A DNA stretch of 64,000 nucleotides from Vibrio owensii CAIM 1854 = LMG 25443 (GCF_000817815.1 NZ_JPRD01000015.1:310001-374000), one strand, 5' to 3'; shown: positions 35,868 to 44,083, counted from the first letter of the stretch. Numbers and translations are program-made. Notes: generated by a model not told the origin, from the sequence alone.

Positions 35868-37616
35868 ATGAGTCTATTACCACAGCAGCAAGCAGTAGTC
35901 GATACTGAGGATCATTGCGCTTGTATCGCGCTGCCCGGCTCGGGCAAAAGTCATACATCAGTAGAATACATAGTTCAACGTATACAGGAGAATCCTTACG
36001 CCTTTGTTTGGGCCATCAGCTTTACCCGCAAAGCTGCCAAAGAATTACGGGAACGTCTGATTAGTAAGATGGGCCGAGATACTTATGACGCGCACGCACG
36101 TGTTTCAACATTCGACAGTACCTTTTTGGAGCAATTAAGAAAAGCTCTCGGCGGGGCTAAGATTGAACTGATAAACCCGGGAGAGCGTTACAACCTTGTA
36201 ATGCGTGCTGTGAAATCTACCGGTCACACGAAAACCAAAATGGATGTGGCCCTGAGTGCCGTAGACCACTTTTCTGGTTTCATTGATATCCCTGAAGATG
36301 AAATTGACAAGAATCCTGATGGATACGACATATTTGTTAAATTTGATGAATTTAGACGGGAACGAAAAAAGTGGGATTTCCCATCAATTTGCCGAGCTGT
36401 AGTCAAGGGCCAGGAGAATGGAAATGTACCGAGGCTACCCGTATCGCACATCGTAGTTGACGAGTTTCAGGATTGTAACCAATCGCAGTTGAGGTGGTTG
36501 ATGGCGTACGCGAATACTGACACAACCACATTGGTGGTGGGGGATGATGACCAGAGTATTTACAGTTTTCGTGGTAGTAATGGCTATGAAAACTTTATTC
36601 AATATAAAGAGAAATTCAATGCCATTACGCGTGTCCTGAATGTTTGCTTCAGGTGCAAACCACAGATACTCTTTGCTGGTCAGAGGCTGATTGAGAATAA
36701 CAAGGATAGACTCGATAAAGATATGCAGTCTATCCATAACGAGGGTGGCAAGGTTGCAATTGTTCAGGCTACTAACTTTGAAGATGAGTTAGATAAGATA
36801 CTAGAGAAGATAAAAGCTGACGAAGACCCTAGTAACTGGGCGGTGTTAGCGAGAACGAACCGTAAGCTATGGGAACTGATAGGCATGTTCCAGGACAACG
36901 GTATCCCCTATGTAACGAAAGAGGCAGACTCGCTATTAAGTTCACCTTTCTGTGATACCTATTACAAGATTCTCGAGATGTTTGTTAAACGTCAAAAGAA
37001 GAATGGTCCTGATATCCTTGCATGGATGGGTGCTAGTGATGCCGATATAGAAGATAGTAAAGAGTTTGGTGGTTTAAGTCGTAGGCATCTTATCGAAAAC
37101 TACCAGTTGCCAGAAGGCAAAGTTGCCGCTACAACACCAGATGAGGTCCTATTTAGTACTATTGCCGAATTGCTTTCTTTTGACCATTCGATCGATGAGG
37201 GGCTGAAGGTGGTAAATCGAATGATCGAAGGGCAGGCCACACTAAAGAAAAGCGAAGTATCTATGCTTGGAACATTTTCAAAGATCGTACGAAAAAGCAC
37301 AAGTTCATCATTTCGCGAAGCGGCAAAGACATTCATGCGTATCGTTGAGAAAGCTCAGAAGGGGAACGATAAGGATGATGAAGAAGAAGAAAAAAAAGGA
37401 GTTGAGCTCCTAACTCTCCATTCATCAAAAGGGCTTCAATGGAATAAGGTCTGGATCATGAATGTGGCAAAAGATGTTCTGCCCCCTAAGGGAAGTTCAC
37501 GGCTAGAGATTGCAGAGGAAAGGAGATTGCTTTTTGTAGGGATGACACGTGCCATTGAAGAGCTTTACATCTCGTTTCCTCAGAATAAAAAATCCAGATT
37601 TCTTGATGAGTTCTAG
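35868..37616 (+). CDS. UvrD/Rep-family SF1 helicase
   Basis: 582 aa. Motifs in order: QQQAVV (Q motif), ALPGSGKSHT (Walker A) near 22-31, FTRKAAKELRERL (Ia), VVDEFQDCNQSQL (II), VVGDDDQSIYSFRG (III), LLTLHSSKGLQW (V) and RLLFVGMTRA (VI). It is shorter than chromosomal UvrD (about 720 aa), with a reduced C-terminus and an acidic DDEEEEKK insert before motif V. Expected activity: 3'-5' DNA unwinding in plasmid replication or repair. It is the first gene of the long plus-strand run and is followed by a palindrome and block-leader A. Confidence 0.9.
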   Translation: MSLLPQQQAVVDTEDHCACIALPGSGKSHTSVEYIVQRIQENPYAFVWAISFTRKAAKELRERLISKMGRDTYDAHARVSTFDSTFLEQLRKALGGAKIELINPGERYNLVMRAVKSTGHTKTKMDVALSAVDHFSGFIDIPEDEIDKNPDGYDIFVKFDEFRRERKKWDFPSICRAVVKGQENGNVPRLPVSHIVVDEFQDCNQSQLRWLMAYANTDTTTLVVGDDDQSIYSFRGSNGYENFIQYKEKFNAITRVLNVCFRCKPQILFAGQRLIENNKDRLDKDMQSIHNEGGKVAIVQATNFEDELDKILEKIKADEDPSNWAVLARTNRKLWELIGMFQDNGIPYVTKEADSLLSSPFCDTYYKILEMFVKRQKKNGPDILAWMGASDADIEDSKEFGGLSRRHLIENYQLPEGKVAATTPDEVLFSTIAELLSFDHSIDEGLKVVNRMIEGQATLKKSEVSMLGTFSKIVRKSTSSSFREAAKTFMRIVEKAQKGNDKDDEEEEKKGVELLTLHSSKGLQWNKVWIMNVAKDVLPPKGSSRLEIAEERRLLFVGMTRAIEELYISFPQNKKSRFLDEF

Positions 37617-37633
37617 AACTTCATGTAATATGA

Positions 37634-37662
37634 TTGACAGTCACTTGATAGTGACTGTCTAT
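37634..37662 (+). promoter_or_regulatory. palindrome / possible promoter before block-leader A
   Basis: A perfect 10-bp inverted repeat GACAGTCACT-tgat-AGTGACTGTC. TTGACA (37634-37639) overlaps its left arm and, 17 nt on, GTCTAT could be a poor -10. It may be the helicase terminator, a repressed promoter, or both. Confidence 0.45.
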
Positions 37663-37679
37663 TAAGGTCTTACCTAACT

Positions 37680-37975
37680 AGTTCTTGCCAACGGGAACGC
37701 CCCTGAACACAGGGTTCAAGTAAAATCGTTGCGCGGGCTTCCTAGTTGTACCCAAAAAAAACAAAATCAATATATACGTAAGCGTTCTCTAACGAGAGCT
37801 TTTAGGTATACCCCCCTTTTTATCTCTCAAGATACTTCGTCACACCGTGACATCATCTTACTGATAATAAGTAAATTTCTTAATGCTGCTCAAAGAGTTC
37901 GCACTTCGAAATTTAGTAGTATCCGCTATGGCCTGGAAATCTCAGTAACTAATGCACTGAAATAATCGCATTTAC
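37680..37975 (+). ncRNA. block-leader element A (structured, first of nine copies)
   Basis: Parts in order: stem CAACG/CGTTG enclosing CCC...GGG (other copies have CAGAG/CTCTG, a paired change), the string GCGCGGGCTTCC, a long hairpin (37781-37816), TATCT/AGATA-type mini-hairpin, GTCACAccGTGAC, ACTGATAatAAGTAAAT, and the tag TAGTATCCGCTATGGCC. The tag and its flank match copy H best (GAAATCTCAGTAACTAATGC against GAGACCTCAGTAATAAATGC). An open frame across it is not supported by the other copies. Confidence 0.65.
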
Positions 37976-37997
37976 TATAAACAACAATTCAATAATC

Positions 37998-38064
37998 CAG
38001 AGGGATATACCTATGATATTCCTCACGGATGCCATAAGTATATTTCTCATCATGAGGAAAACTT
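37998..38064 (+). promoter_or_regulatory. SD-decoy leader of the 38065 gene
   Basis: The 5' arm GGATATAC pairs with central GTATATTT; the central TTTCTC can instead pair with the SD GAGGAA. A divergent member of the leader family. Confidence 0.55.
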
Positions 38065-38394
38065 ATGCAAATCATAATCAACAATGAAGTTACAGATATC
38101 CGCATGGAAGAACTATATACTTTTAAATCTCACGATTTGATGGAGTTCTTTTCTAATAAACAAGGCGGAGTTTGGTATGAAAAGCAATTTTACAACAATA
38201 TCTTGAAACCAACTCATAACAATGATGACGTTTCATCAGAAGATGTTGTGCTTGTAAATAATTGTTTCTTGGTCTCAGCTAAATTACTTTTTAAGCAATT
38301 AGGTTATTTAGACTCAGTCTTTCCATCCAACAAACTTTCATACCAGCGCAAAGATAAAATCCAGTTTGACCTTATTCGTCAAGCACAGCGCTAA
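38065..38394 (+). CDS. hypothetical protein, array block 1
   Basis: 109 aa, soluble. A helical region follows MEELYTFKSHDLMEFFS. Basic C-terminus (YQRKDKIQFDLIRQAQR). No motif recognised. First gene after block-leader A, with GAGGAA as SD inside its own hairpin leader. Confidence 0.6.
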   Translation: MQIIINNEVTDIRMEELYTFKSHDLMEFFSNKQGGVWYEKQFYNNILKPTHNNDDVSSEDVVLVNNCFLVSAKLLFKQLGYLDSVFPSNKLSYQRKDKIQFDLIRQAQR

Positions 38395-38424
38395 TCTGAA
38401 ACTAACTCAAATCAAACCTTAACC

Positions 38425-38491
38425 GGGATGCTTACTAATTCCGCTTAAGGATAGGTATCCTTTAAGTATCTCAGCTTGGAGGCTGCTTACC
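38425..38491 (+). promoter_or_regulatory. SD-decoy leader of the 38492 gene (divergent)
   Basis: GGAT...ACT pairs with AGGTATCC; GGTA of the central arm can pair with TACC just before the ATG, next to GGAGG. Weaker than most copies. Confidence 0.45.
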
Positions 38492-38815
38492 ATGACAAAG
38501 TTCGAAGTACTATTTGCACAGCTACAAACAGAGTACATACTCAACGGTACTGTAAACCCAATGAAAGTCACTTCTATCAAAGCGGTGATTGCTTCAAATC
38601 CGAATCAATTAATAATCAATGAACCATTTGACGACTTGACTATTAATGATGTATTTGGATTTTGGTTGGGAGCAGTTCTATCTGAAGAATCTTGGAAACG
38701 AGAAATGCAGGATACTGTAGTTACAAAAGAAGATATTGAGGCTATTGAACGAGAGATGAAACTTTCACGAGTTCCTTTGTTTGGGAAGGTGTTAGTGAAC
38801 TTAACTCGTACTTAG
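38492..38815 (+). CDS. hypothetical protein, array block 1
   Basis: 107 aa, soluble, acidic. No family recognised. It has a DDLTINDVFGFWLG segment and a helical stretch with EDIEAIEREMK. Own leader upstream; the block-closing small gene follows after 120 nt. Confidence 0.6.
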   Translation: MTKFEVLFAQLQTEYILNGTVNPMKVTSIKAVIASNPNQLIINEPFDDLTINDVFGFWLGAVLSEESWKREMQDTVVTKEDIEAIEREMKLSRVPLFGKVLVNLTRT

Positions 38816-38874
38816 CTATAAATATTTTTAGTGCACGGAACTAACCAACATTTATATGCTGAGGCATATTTTAT

Positions 38875-38927
38875 GTTGGGGTTCCTCTTAAATCCATTCA
38901 TAGAGTAGGTTTAAGAGGAACCCCAAC
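38875..38927 (+). promoter_or_regulatory. GTTGGGG-class hairpin (17-bp perfect stem)
   Basis: GTTGGGGTTCCTCTTAA pairs perfectly with TTAAGAGGAACCCCAAC across a 19-nt loop; the SD GGAG follows immediately. Two further copies at 41235 and 44179 keep the ends (GTTGGGG/CCCCAAC or CCCAAC) while the inner stem differs by paired changes (TTCTTTAA/TTTAAAGAA; CCTTAAGCA/TGCTTAAGG). Confidence 0.7.
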
Positions 38928-38938
38928 GGAGATAAAAC

Positions 38939-39112
38939 ATGCAAGCATATTACGATTCTGGAACAAATACTCTTGAGTTAAATGGTCGTCACATCCAGTT
39001 AAACTCGCCACTGTTCGTTCTTGCAAGAAAAGAGCGTCTAGGGGCAATGGTTAGTAGTTGGCTGGCTAATTCAAATCTTACCCAAGGTCCTATTGAGGTT
39101 TTGGTGCGCTAA
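38939..39112 (+). CDS. 57-aa block-closing protein
   Basis: MQAYYDSGTNTLELNGRHIQ and onward, stop at 39110. It is homologous to the 60-aa protein at 44248: shared pattern Y-x3-TNT-(V/L)-x-(I/L)-(N/D)G, SP-(L/I)-F, (A/V)RK-(E/D)-R-(L/V)-GA, and a V-(L/V)-VR end. Both copies follow a GTTGGGG-class hairpin and precede a CCTGG hairpin and a block-leader remnant or copy. Function unknown. Confidence 0.75.
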   Translation: MQAYYDSGTNTLELNGRHIQLNSPLFVLARKERLGAMVSSWLANSNLTQGPIEVLVR

Positions 39113-39325
39113 CCTGGTGCTGAACCAGGTTTATACTTAAGCGCTTTCTTTGAGAGCTTTTAGGTATACCCCCCTTATTATCTCTTAAGATACAACGTCA
39201 CACTGTGACATCATCTTTCTGATAATTAGTAAATCTCTTTTTACCGCTCATTGAGTTCGTAATTAGATATTTAGTAGATATTCACTATGGAAATGAAGAC
39301 CCCTGTCAGCAGGCTAAAAAATTAA
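39113..39325 (+). ncRNA. block-leader element B (internal type)
   Basis: CCTGG-tgctgaa-CCAGG directly after the stop codon, then the long hairpin (39134-39168), TCTTAAGATA, GTCACAcTGTGAC, TCTGATAATTAGTAAAT and the tag AGATATTCACTATGGAAATGAAGACC. It lacks the GCGCGGGCTTCC module, so transcription probably continues from block 1. Confidence 0.6.
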
Positions 39326-39333
39326 TTCAACCC

Positions 39334-39399
39334 AAAAAGGGAACTACATGTATCCCCTTTGGGATGTAGTTCCTTCAAACTTTTTTAAAGGAGCTACTT
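39334..39399 (+). promoter_or_regulatory. SD-decoy leader of the 39400 gene
   Basis: Type example. 5' arm GGAACTACAT (39340-39349), central arm ATGTAGTTCC (39364-39373), SD region AGGAGCTAC (39389-39397). The central arm pairs 10 of 10 with the 5' arm or 9 of 9 (one G-U) with the SD region. Confidence 0.75.
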
Positions 39400-39771
39400 A
39401 TGAATTTATTCAATTTACAACTTGTTGCACTAGAAGGTGAAGGTTACTTCAAACGCTTCGATGTCAACGGCAAGTCTTATCAACTGAAAATATCACCAAT
39501 TACTCGTTTAGGTACTAAAAGTCTAATTGAGCAAAGCGGTGCTGTTGAAGTTGAATTGACTGTTAAAAATGACAACTATCCAGCAGGTTTTGAATACTCA
39601 GATGTTGAGTTTAAGAAATCTATTGGCGGTCGTTTTCTTCATAAAGATCTAGCTGAAACGCTAGTTAAGATCTTGAAATCAGTTAATTACATTAAACCAG
39701 AACAATATCTAAACAATATCACCTGGAACGAAAATGGTTCACAACAGACTATTCATCGTATTTGTAAATAA
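39400..39771 (+). CDS. hypothetical protein, array block 2
   Basis: 123 aa, soluble, alternating strands in the first half (YFKRFDVNGKSYQLKI). No family recognised. Strong SD AGGAG inside the leader hairpin; the next gene follows after 13 nt. Confidence 0.65.
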   Translation: MNLFNLQLVALEGEGYFKRFDVNGKSYQLKISPITRLGTKSLIEQSGAVEVELTVKNDNYPAGFEYSDVEFKKSIGGRFLHKDLAETLVKILKSVNYIKPEQYLNNITWNENGSQQTIHRICK

Positions 39772-39784
39772 TTGGAGAACGAAA

Positions 39785-40132
39785 ATGACTGAACTTAAAT
39801 TTATCAACCCTTGGTCTGACACTAAAGGTTTTGTTGATCTAGGTACATGCAATGTTGATAACGGTTACTTTGAGCTTTACTGTTTTCCTGGCAAAGATGT
39901 TGAGATTTTTCACATCGGCGCACGCTATGGGGAAGACGGGGCTTATATAAGTTCTACCATCGTCAATCAGAATTTGAGAGACCCATTAACAGGAAAAGTT
40001 GTTTCTGAAATGGGGCATGTTTGCTATCACCATACTGGCCCAATCGCACACGCGCTTGAACATATGCTAAAGGCAAATCTGTTAACTCAAACAGTCTATG
40101 ACAATACAGGAAATGTCATTGTTGAAATCTAG
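39785..40132 (+). CDS. hypothetical protein, array block 2
   Basis: 115 aa from ATG 39785 (GGAG 9 nt upstream); the longer frame overlaps the previous gene. WSDTKGFVDLGTCNVDNGYF and HIGARYGEDGAYISS suggest a beta-rich soluble protein. Co-translated with the 39400 gene. Unknown function. Confidence 0.65.
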   Translation: MTELKFINPWSDTKGFVDLGTCNVDNGYFELYCFPGKDVEIFHIGARYGEDGAYISSTIVNQNLRDPLTGKVVSEMGHVCYHHTGPIAHALEHMLKANLLTQTVYDNTGNVIVEI

Positions 40133-40137
40133 CCACT

Positions 40138-40200
40138 CCGAAGAGTTTTCTATCCTCATCGGGTAGCAGATCTCTTCTCTTGCTACGAAAGGTGCATACC
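40138..40200 (+). promoter_or_regulatory. SD-decoy leader of the 40201 gene (divergent)
   Basis: GAAGAG...CTATC pairs with GGGTAG...CTCTTC; GGTA of the central arm can pair with the TACC next to the ATG. Sequence differs from the main family but the geometry is alike. Confidence 0.45.
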
Positions 40201-40377
40201 ATGAACAAACAAGAGAACCAACAATCAGTCAAAGACACCGCTATGGAGTTATTTGGCAAGGACATGACTCTATTTGAAATTGAATCAATGGCTGAGACTG
40301 GAAAGCTTGGAACAAAAGGATGGGATATTTACTCATTTTTTTCCGATCTGGTCGCTCGTAAACATCAATCAGCTTAA
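40201..40377 (+). CDS. 58-aa hypothetical protein
   Basis: Start at ATG 40201, not the ATG inside the leader. Charged, helical (MNKQENQQSVKDTAMELFGK). No motif. Followed by the 98-aa protein after 13 nt with its own AGGAG, an operon pair under one leader. Confidence 0.6.
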   Translation: MNKQENQQSVKDTAMELFGKDMTLFEIESMAETGKLGTKGWDIYSFFSDLVARKHQSA

Positions 40378-40390
40378 TTAGGAGATTGTC

Positions 40391-40687
40391 ATGATTACGA
40401 AAGAACAGTTAGCAGCTAAATTCGACAAATGTCAGGAATCTGCATGTAACGAAGGTCATCATACCGAAAAGCTTTTTTCAAATTCTGTAACAGCAAAGAT
40501 AGACAAAGTTCTTTCTTCGCTCACAGTTGAAGAACGTGAATTGGCATTGGCCTTACTATCAGAGTCAGCACGCTGGGATTACTACCATGATTCTCACAAT
40601 TACGATGAAAACCCCTTTAATGAAGATGGGTACTGTAAACACGGCCTCACATCAAACACTTGTCCATGTGGATGCGGTGAATACTAA
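40391..40687 (+). CDS. hypothetical protein with Cys/His-rich tail
   Basis: 98 aa. The first 70 residues are helical; the tail YCKHGLTSNTCPCGCGEY has four Cys and one His that could bind zinc. SD AGGAG. No known family recognised. Confidence 0.65.
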   Translation: MITKEQLAAKFDKCQESACNEGHHTEKLFSNSVTAKIDKVLSSLTVEERELALALLSESARWDYYHDSHNYDENPFNEDGYCKHGLTSNTCPCGCGEY

Positions 40688-40704
40688 TCATCAACAAAAC
40701 AACA

Positions 40705-40781
40705 AACCCGAAGAGGGCTTATCCCTCTTCTGGGATAGTCCTCTTTAAATTAAATCAAATAATTAAAAGAGGAGAAAAATT
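40705..40781 (+). promoter_or_regulatory. SD-decoy leader of the 40782 gene
   Basis: 5' arm GAGGGCTTATCC pairs with GGGATAGTCCTC (one bulge); central GTCCTCTT pairs with the SD AAGAGGAG. The SD differs from the usual AGGAGCTAC and the central arm has changed to match. Confidence 0.7.
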
Positions 40782-41006
40782 ATGAACCATTACAAATACG
40801 TACTAGGTTACTACCTAGATAAACTAACTGCTTACTTAAAAAAATATACTGCCACAATCGCATACTTCCTTGAGAAAATCGGTGAAGCTGGTTTTACAGG
40901 TGCGTTTGTAACTGCTGCTTTGGACCACAAAATCACGCTTGCGCAAGTTGAATTGTTCGTAGCTGGTTTGGTTTTGGTAGCTGTCGCTAACAAGCTTAAA
41001 AAGTAG
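40782..41006 (+). CDS. 74-aa membrane-associated protein
   Basis: An amphipathic N-terminal half (HYKYVLGYYLDKLTAYLKKY) and a hydrophobic segment VELFVAGLVLVAVANKLKK. No family. SD AAGAGGAG. Followed by a 38-aa membrane peptide. Confidence 0.65.
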   Translation: MNHYKYVLGYYLDKLTAYLKKYTATIAYFLEKIGEAGFTGAFVTAALDHKITLAQVELFVAGLVLVAVANKLKK

Positions 41007-41042
41007 TATAATTTTAGTTAAGTAAACAATAAGGAGATTCCT

Positions 41043-41159
41043 ATGCTTTTAGTACATATCGTTTTTGGTGTTGGCTTATTCATAGGACTACTGACGCTTT
41101 ATGCGCCAAAGATAGAACAGTGGAATAAAAAACACTTACTATCTCATGAAAAAAAGTAA
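41043..41159 (+). CDS. 38-aa membrane peptide
   Basis: MLLVHIVFGVGLFIGLLTLY followed by a basic tail (KKHLLSHEKK). AAGGAG precedes the ATG by 6 nt. A single N-terminal helix with cytoplasmic positive tail. Small enough to be missed by gene callers. Role unknown. Confidence 0.6.
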   Translation: MLLVHIVFGVGLFIGLLTLYAPKIEQWNKKHLLSHEKK

Positions 41160-41234
41160 AAAAAGACAACGACAACACTGAATAGGTGATGTCGGAGTCT
41201 TCCCCTTCAAAAGCTGTGCTAGTGCACAAGTTAT

Positions 41235-41286
41235 GTTGGGGTTTCTTTAAGCTTACTAAACCTAGTGACTTTAAAGAAACCCCAAC
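41235..41286 (+). promoter_or_regulatory. GTTGGGG-class hairpin (second copy)
   Basis: GTTGGGGTTTCTTTAA pairs with TTTAAAGAAACCCCAAC. It is followed only by a 23-codon frame (41301-41372) ending in the CCTGG hairpin, so the block-closing gene seen in blocks 1 and 3 appears deleted here. Confidence 0.65.
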
Positions 41287-41342
41287 TCCAACTATCAGTT
41301 ATGATGGTTACCGCATTCACATTTTCCGCTTTTGGTGACAGT

Positions 41343-41585
41343 GCCTGGCTGTTTTACCAGGCAGTTAGCTAAGTTCTTTTTGATAAAGAGACTTTAGCTA
41401 TCCATCCCCTTTCTATCTTCTAAGATACCCCGTCACATCGTGACATCATCTTACTGATAGGCAGTAAACTACATGAAAACGTTTGAAATATAGATTTTAA
41501 ATGCTGATCATTTGGTTTTGCAGATATTCTACTGTGGAAATTGAAGACCGCTGTCTCTGGCAGGCTAAAGACTTCTATCTTTGAT
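41343..41585 (+). ncRNA. block-leader element C (internal type)
   Basis: GCCTGG-ctgtttta-CCAGGC, long hairpin TAGCTAAGTTCTTT/AAAGAGACTTTAGCTA (different bases, same pairing), TCTTCTAAGATA, GTCACAtcGTGAC, TTACTGATAGGCAGTAAA, and a tag GCAGATATTCTACTGTGGAA followed by a CCGC-TGTCTCTGGCAGG tail. Confidence 0.6.
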
Positions 41586-41592
41586 AGACAAT

Positions 41593-41692
41593 TAAATATC
41601 CCTCTAGGGGCACGTCCTCTAGTTGGATGCTGTGCTTTCTGGGTTATTTAAAAAATATTTTTCATAATAAATAAAACAGGAGTACATAAAAA
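41593..41692 (+). promoter_or_regulatory. SD-decoy leader of the 41693 gene
   Basis: 5' arm AGGGGCAC pairs with GTGCTTTCT; the same central arm GTGCTTTCTG pairs with CAGGAGTAC at the SD with one bulge. An insert between central arm and SD makes this copy longer. Confidence 0.55.
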
Positions 41693-42193
41693 ATGAAAAA
41701 TTCAAATAAAGAAAATAGCAAGCAAACAAACGTTTCTAAAGTAGATAGATTTACTGAATATGATGAAAAACTATCCAATAAGGTAGTCCCTCATTCAGAT
41801 AAAGTGTTTCTAATCTGTTTTGTCGTTTTGGTTTGTTTCAATATTATAGGTTGGCCTTTTGTTCCAGTGTTTGTACAGAATGCATTCTTAGGAATAGACA
41901 TCGCTTTTGTAGGTGCATACAAGATCCGAAAGGATAGGTTTGATATTAGAAATTCAGAACATATGCTTATGTTTGGAATTTTCGTTGTGTCAAGTGTGCT
42001 CGCTATAGGTGGTGTGTTCCAAATGAGTGCTAACTTAGCAACGGCATGTATATGGATGACTCAAGGGTTAATAACTGTAACTGTTATATATGCGATTGTC
42101 ATATTGTTAAAATCAAAAAGAGTAATCTTGGATAAATACGATGTGATAATTGCAATATTGGCATTTATACAAACTTTAAACATAATTCACTAA
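41693..42193 (+). CDS. four-helix membrane protein, array block 3
   Basis: 166 aa. A polar N-terminus of about 40 residues precedes likely membrane helices VFLICFVVLVCFNIIGWPFV, LMFGIFVVSSVLAIGGVF, MTQGLITVTVIYAIVILL and a last IIAILAFIQTLNIIH. AGGAG upstream. No family recognised. Confidence 0.65.
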   Translation: MKNSNKENSKQTNVSKVDRFTEYDEKLSNKVVPHSDKVFLICFVVLVCFNIIGWPFVPVFVQNAFLGIDIAFVGAYKIRKDRFDIRNSEHMLMFGIFVVSSVLAIGGVFQMSANLATACIWMTQGLITVTVIYAIVILLKSKRVILDKYDVIIAILAFIQTLNIIH

Positions 42194-42207
42194 ACATGAA
42201 TTAAAAC

Positions 42208-42285
42208 TACCGAAGGGTACAAATTAGCACCCTTCGGGATGCTCATATTTGTACCTTTTTTTTAAAATTAAATGAGGAATAAATT
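42208..42285 (+). promoter_or_regulatory. SD-decoy leader of the 42286 gene
   Basis: 5' arm AAGGGTACAAAT pairs 12 of 12 with ATTTGTACCTTT. Central ATTTGTACCTT also pairs with the SD region GAGGAATAAAT at 10 of 11 positions. A third option CCGAAGGGT/ACCCTTCGG closes the 5' arm on itself. Confidence 0.75.
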
Positions 42286-42621
42286 ATGAGCAATATTAAT
42301 AAAGTAAAAAAGCAAAAGTCTACTCAAGTAAAAAATCACAATGTGATGAAAAAACTTGCGAAGCAACAGAAAAAAAAGTGTAACCGTAAGGTGAATAAAG
42401 ATTCTGTAAATAACAGCCCAAGCAAAAAGATCGCACAGTCAGCATGTAACCTTGTAATTGCTAATGCTGTCGGTCTATCTGGCGTTGGTCTTTACGGTAT
42501 CTTAACTCAAGTTGGTGCAATGGACATTCACGTAGCTCTGTTCGTCATTGGACAAATAGTCTCTGTGATCGCATCTGGTGTGCATGTTTACTTCGACGTT
42601 GCCTATAAAGATTCTGGGTAA
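42286..42621 (+). CDS. basic protein with two membrane helices
   Basis: 111 aa. A very basic N-terminal 45 residues (KKQKSTQVKNHNVMKKLAKQ) precedes helices LVIANAVGLSGVGLYGILTQ and VALFVIGQIVSVIASGVHVYF. It could tether nucleic acid or phospholipid to the membrane; not recognised. Confidence 0.65.
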   Translation: MSNINKVKKQKSTQVKNHNVMKKLAKQQKKKCNRKVNKDSVNNSPSKKIAQSACNLVIANAVGLSGVGLYGILTQVGAMDIHVALFVIGQIVSVIASGVHVYFDVAYKDSG

Positions 42622-42737
42622 GTTTTAAGTCTGTTCTTATTGAATGACAGCTTGATAACTTGAACTTATTGATAAGCCTGCACTCCATCTGGAGTGCTTG
42701 TTTGTCAAATTCAGAATTCTAAATAGGACTTACAACT

Positions 42738-42884
42738 ATGGATAAAGACATCAACTACACGCTATTCGGACACGTAATAGAAAGCAAAATAACGTTAATT
42801 CTTGTCCTCTTCGGAGGTTCAATAGGAACTATCGTACTGATTGCAGTATTTTCGGCAATGTTTGTGCGAAGTCGATTGGGGTAA
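42738..42884 (+). CDS. 48-aa membrane peptide
   Basis: ATG 42738, stop 42882. One hydrophobic helix ITLILVLFGGSIGTIVLIAV. A GCACTCC/GGAGTGC hairpin lies upstream in place of the usual leader. Next gene starts 5 nt after the stop, so they are coupled. Confidence 0.6.
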   Translation: MDKDINYTLFGHVIESKITLILVLFGGSIGTIVLIAVFSAMFVRSRLG

Positions 42885-42889
42885 TAATT

Positions 42890-43354
42890 ATGGTTGTGAA
42901 AGCTAACTTTAATGGATGTATCGAACTACCTAACGGCGACTTCGCCAGACCTGTAGTAAGAATGCACAATGCTTACATTGATGCTACAAAACAAGATAAA
43001 CGAAAATTCTTTCGTAGAGAGCCCGTCGTAATTAAAAACCCCGACAATGGCACTTGGACTCTTGCTATTTGCATAGGATCTGGAGGAACGAAAGGTGTAA
43101 CTAAGCAATCGGTAGGAATCCAATACGATACTGCTGATTTACTTGGTGTGAAATTTCACTCAAAGGAACCTTTAAACCTTGTGATTCAACGTGCATCAAT
43201 GTGGCGCAAAGTTTATTGGTACTTAAATCACCCAGATCACGGTGTGCGTACTTCTATGTGGTTCGGCATAACCGGTTTGATAAGTTTTGCTGATTCTATG
43301 CTAGGTCGGTTCTTCGATTTTATCGAAATGCTAATCAAACATTCTATTCAGTAA
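42890..43354 (+). CDS. hypothetical protein, array block 3
   Basis: 154 aa, mostly soluble and basic, with a hydrophobic SMWFGITGLISFADSMLG near the C-terminus. No catalytic motif. Co-transcribed with the 48-aa membrane peptide. Confidence 0.6.
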   Translation: MVVKANFNGCIELPNGDFARPVVRMHNAYIDATKQDKRKFFRREPVVIKNPDNGTWTLAICIGSGGTKGVTKQSVGIQYDTADLLGVKFHSKEPLNLVIQRASMWRKVYWYLNHPDHGVRTSMWFGITGLISFADSMLGRFFDFIEMLIKHSIQ

Positions 43355-43391
43355 TCAAACAACGGGCCAACATTGGCCTTATTAAATCTAA

Positions 43392-43460
43392 ACCCTAGTA
43401 GGGACATTTACTTCCTTACTAGGGGGTAAGTGTCTCTCAACAAAATTGGAGCTACTTATC
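43392..43460 (+). promoter_or_regulatory. SD-decoy leader of the 43461 gene
   Basis: 5' arm GGGACATTTAC pairs 11 of 11 (with wobbles) with GTAAGTGTCTC. Central GGTAAGTG pairs with TACTTATC just upstream of the ATG and CTC with GAG of the SD. The sequence next to the SD has changed with the central arm. Confidence 0.7.
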
Positions 43461-43958
43461 ATGGAAAAAGCAATCGAAAACTTCATTGCAAAGCCGGCTA
43501 ACAGCTGGTCTTTGATTGATTATCTTAAAACCCTTAATGCAAATCAGATATCAAGAATGATTGACCACGTAGTGGGCGAACTTTACTGGATAAAACGACG
43601 AGCTCCTTGGGTAAAAGAACACCAGGATAAGCGATACGTAGCACGAGCAGTTAAATTCTTAACTGTACTGTGCAAGCTAGAAGATAAGAATTTCTTTAAT
43701 GCTGAGTTATCCTGCCTCGGAAATAATTTGGTACGAAGTTCAGCTCTTGATTTCGAAGAGTTGCAAACTAACTACCTAAACGGTCACGATTATCACTGGC
43801 TCTATGGGGACAGTATAAATTGTTGTTTTTCTCTACAGGAGAAATTACAGATCGTTTCATATTCCGAAGGTGATGTGGTGGTGATAAGTTGTGAAACGCA
43901 AGAAGCATTCAATGCGGAAGTTCATCGAGCTCTTGAGTTCGCGAGGACTGAACTATGA
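43461..43958 (+). CDS. hypothetical protein, array block 3
   Basis: 165 aa from ATG 43461, chosen because GGAG in the leader lies 12 nt upstream; a TTG at 43446 overlaps the SD. Soluble, helical. EGDVVVISCETQEAFNAEV near the end. Family not recognised. Its TGA overlaps the next ATG. Confidence 0.65.
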   Translation: MEKAIENFIAKPANSWSLIDYLKTLNANQISRMIDHVVGELYWIKRRAPWVKEHQDKRYVARAVKFLTVLCKLEDKNFFNAELSCLGNNLVRSSALDFEELQTNYLNGHDYHWLYGDSINCCFSLQEKLQIVSYSEGDVVVISCETQEAFNAEVHRALEFARTEL

Positions 43959-44083
43959 TCTATAAGGTCTTAGCGTCCATTTGTTTGTGTCTGTCTTCTG
44001 TAAGTTTCAGTACTAACGATGTCACAATCGATACTGATGACAATGAAGTAAGTAATCAAGTTGTTCTTTTTATGAACAAGTAA
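43955..44083 (+). CDS. 42-aa peptide with signal sequence
   Basis: ATG 43955 overlaps the previous stop (ATGA). MIYKVLASICLCLSSVSFS resembles a signal peptide, leaving about 23 acidic residues (DVTIDTDDNEVSN). Probably exported or membrane-inserted. Unknown function. Confidence 0.55.
   Translation: MIYKVLASICLCLSSVSFSTNDVTIDTDDNEVSNQVVLFMNK

Noticed and set aside
37729..37965. Open frame of 78 codons across block-leader A
   Set aside because: The matching frame is interrupted by stops in copy B and lacks a start in others; the similarity (SHRDI, LI-SKF) to the frame in H follows from conserved hairpins.
41301..41372. 23-codon frame after the second GTTGGGG hairpin
   Set aside because: It overlaps the CCTGG hairpin and shows no similarity to the 57/60-aa proteins; more likely a remnant.
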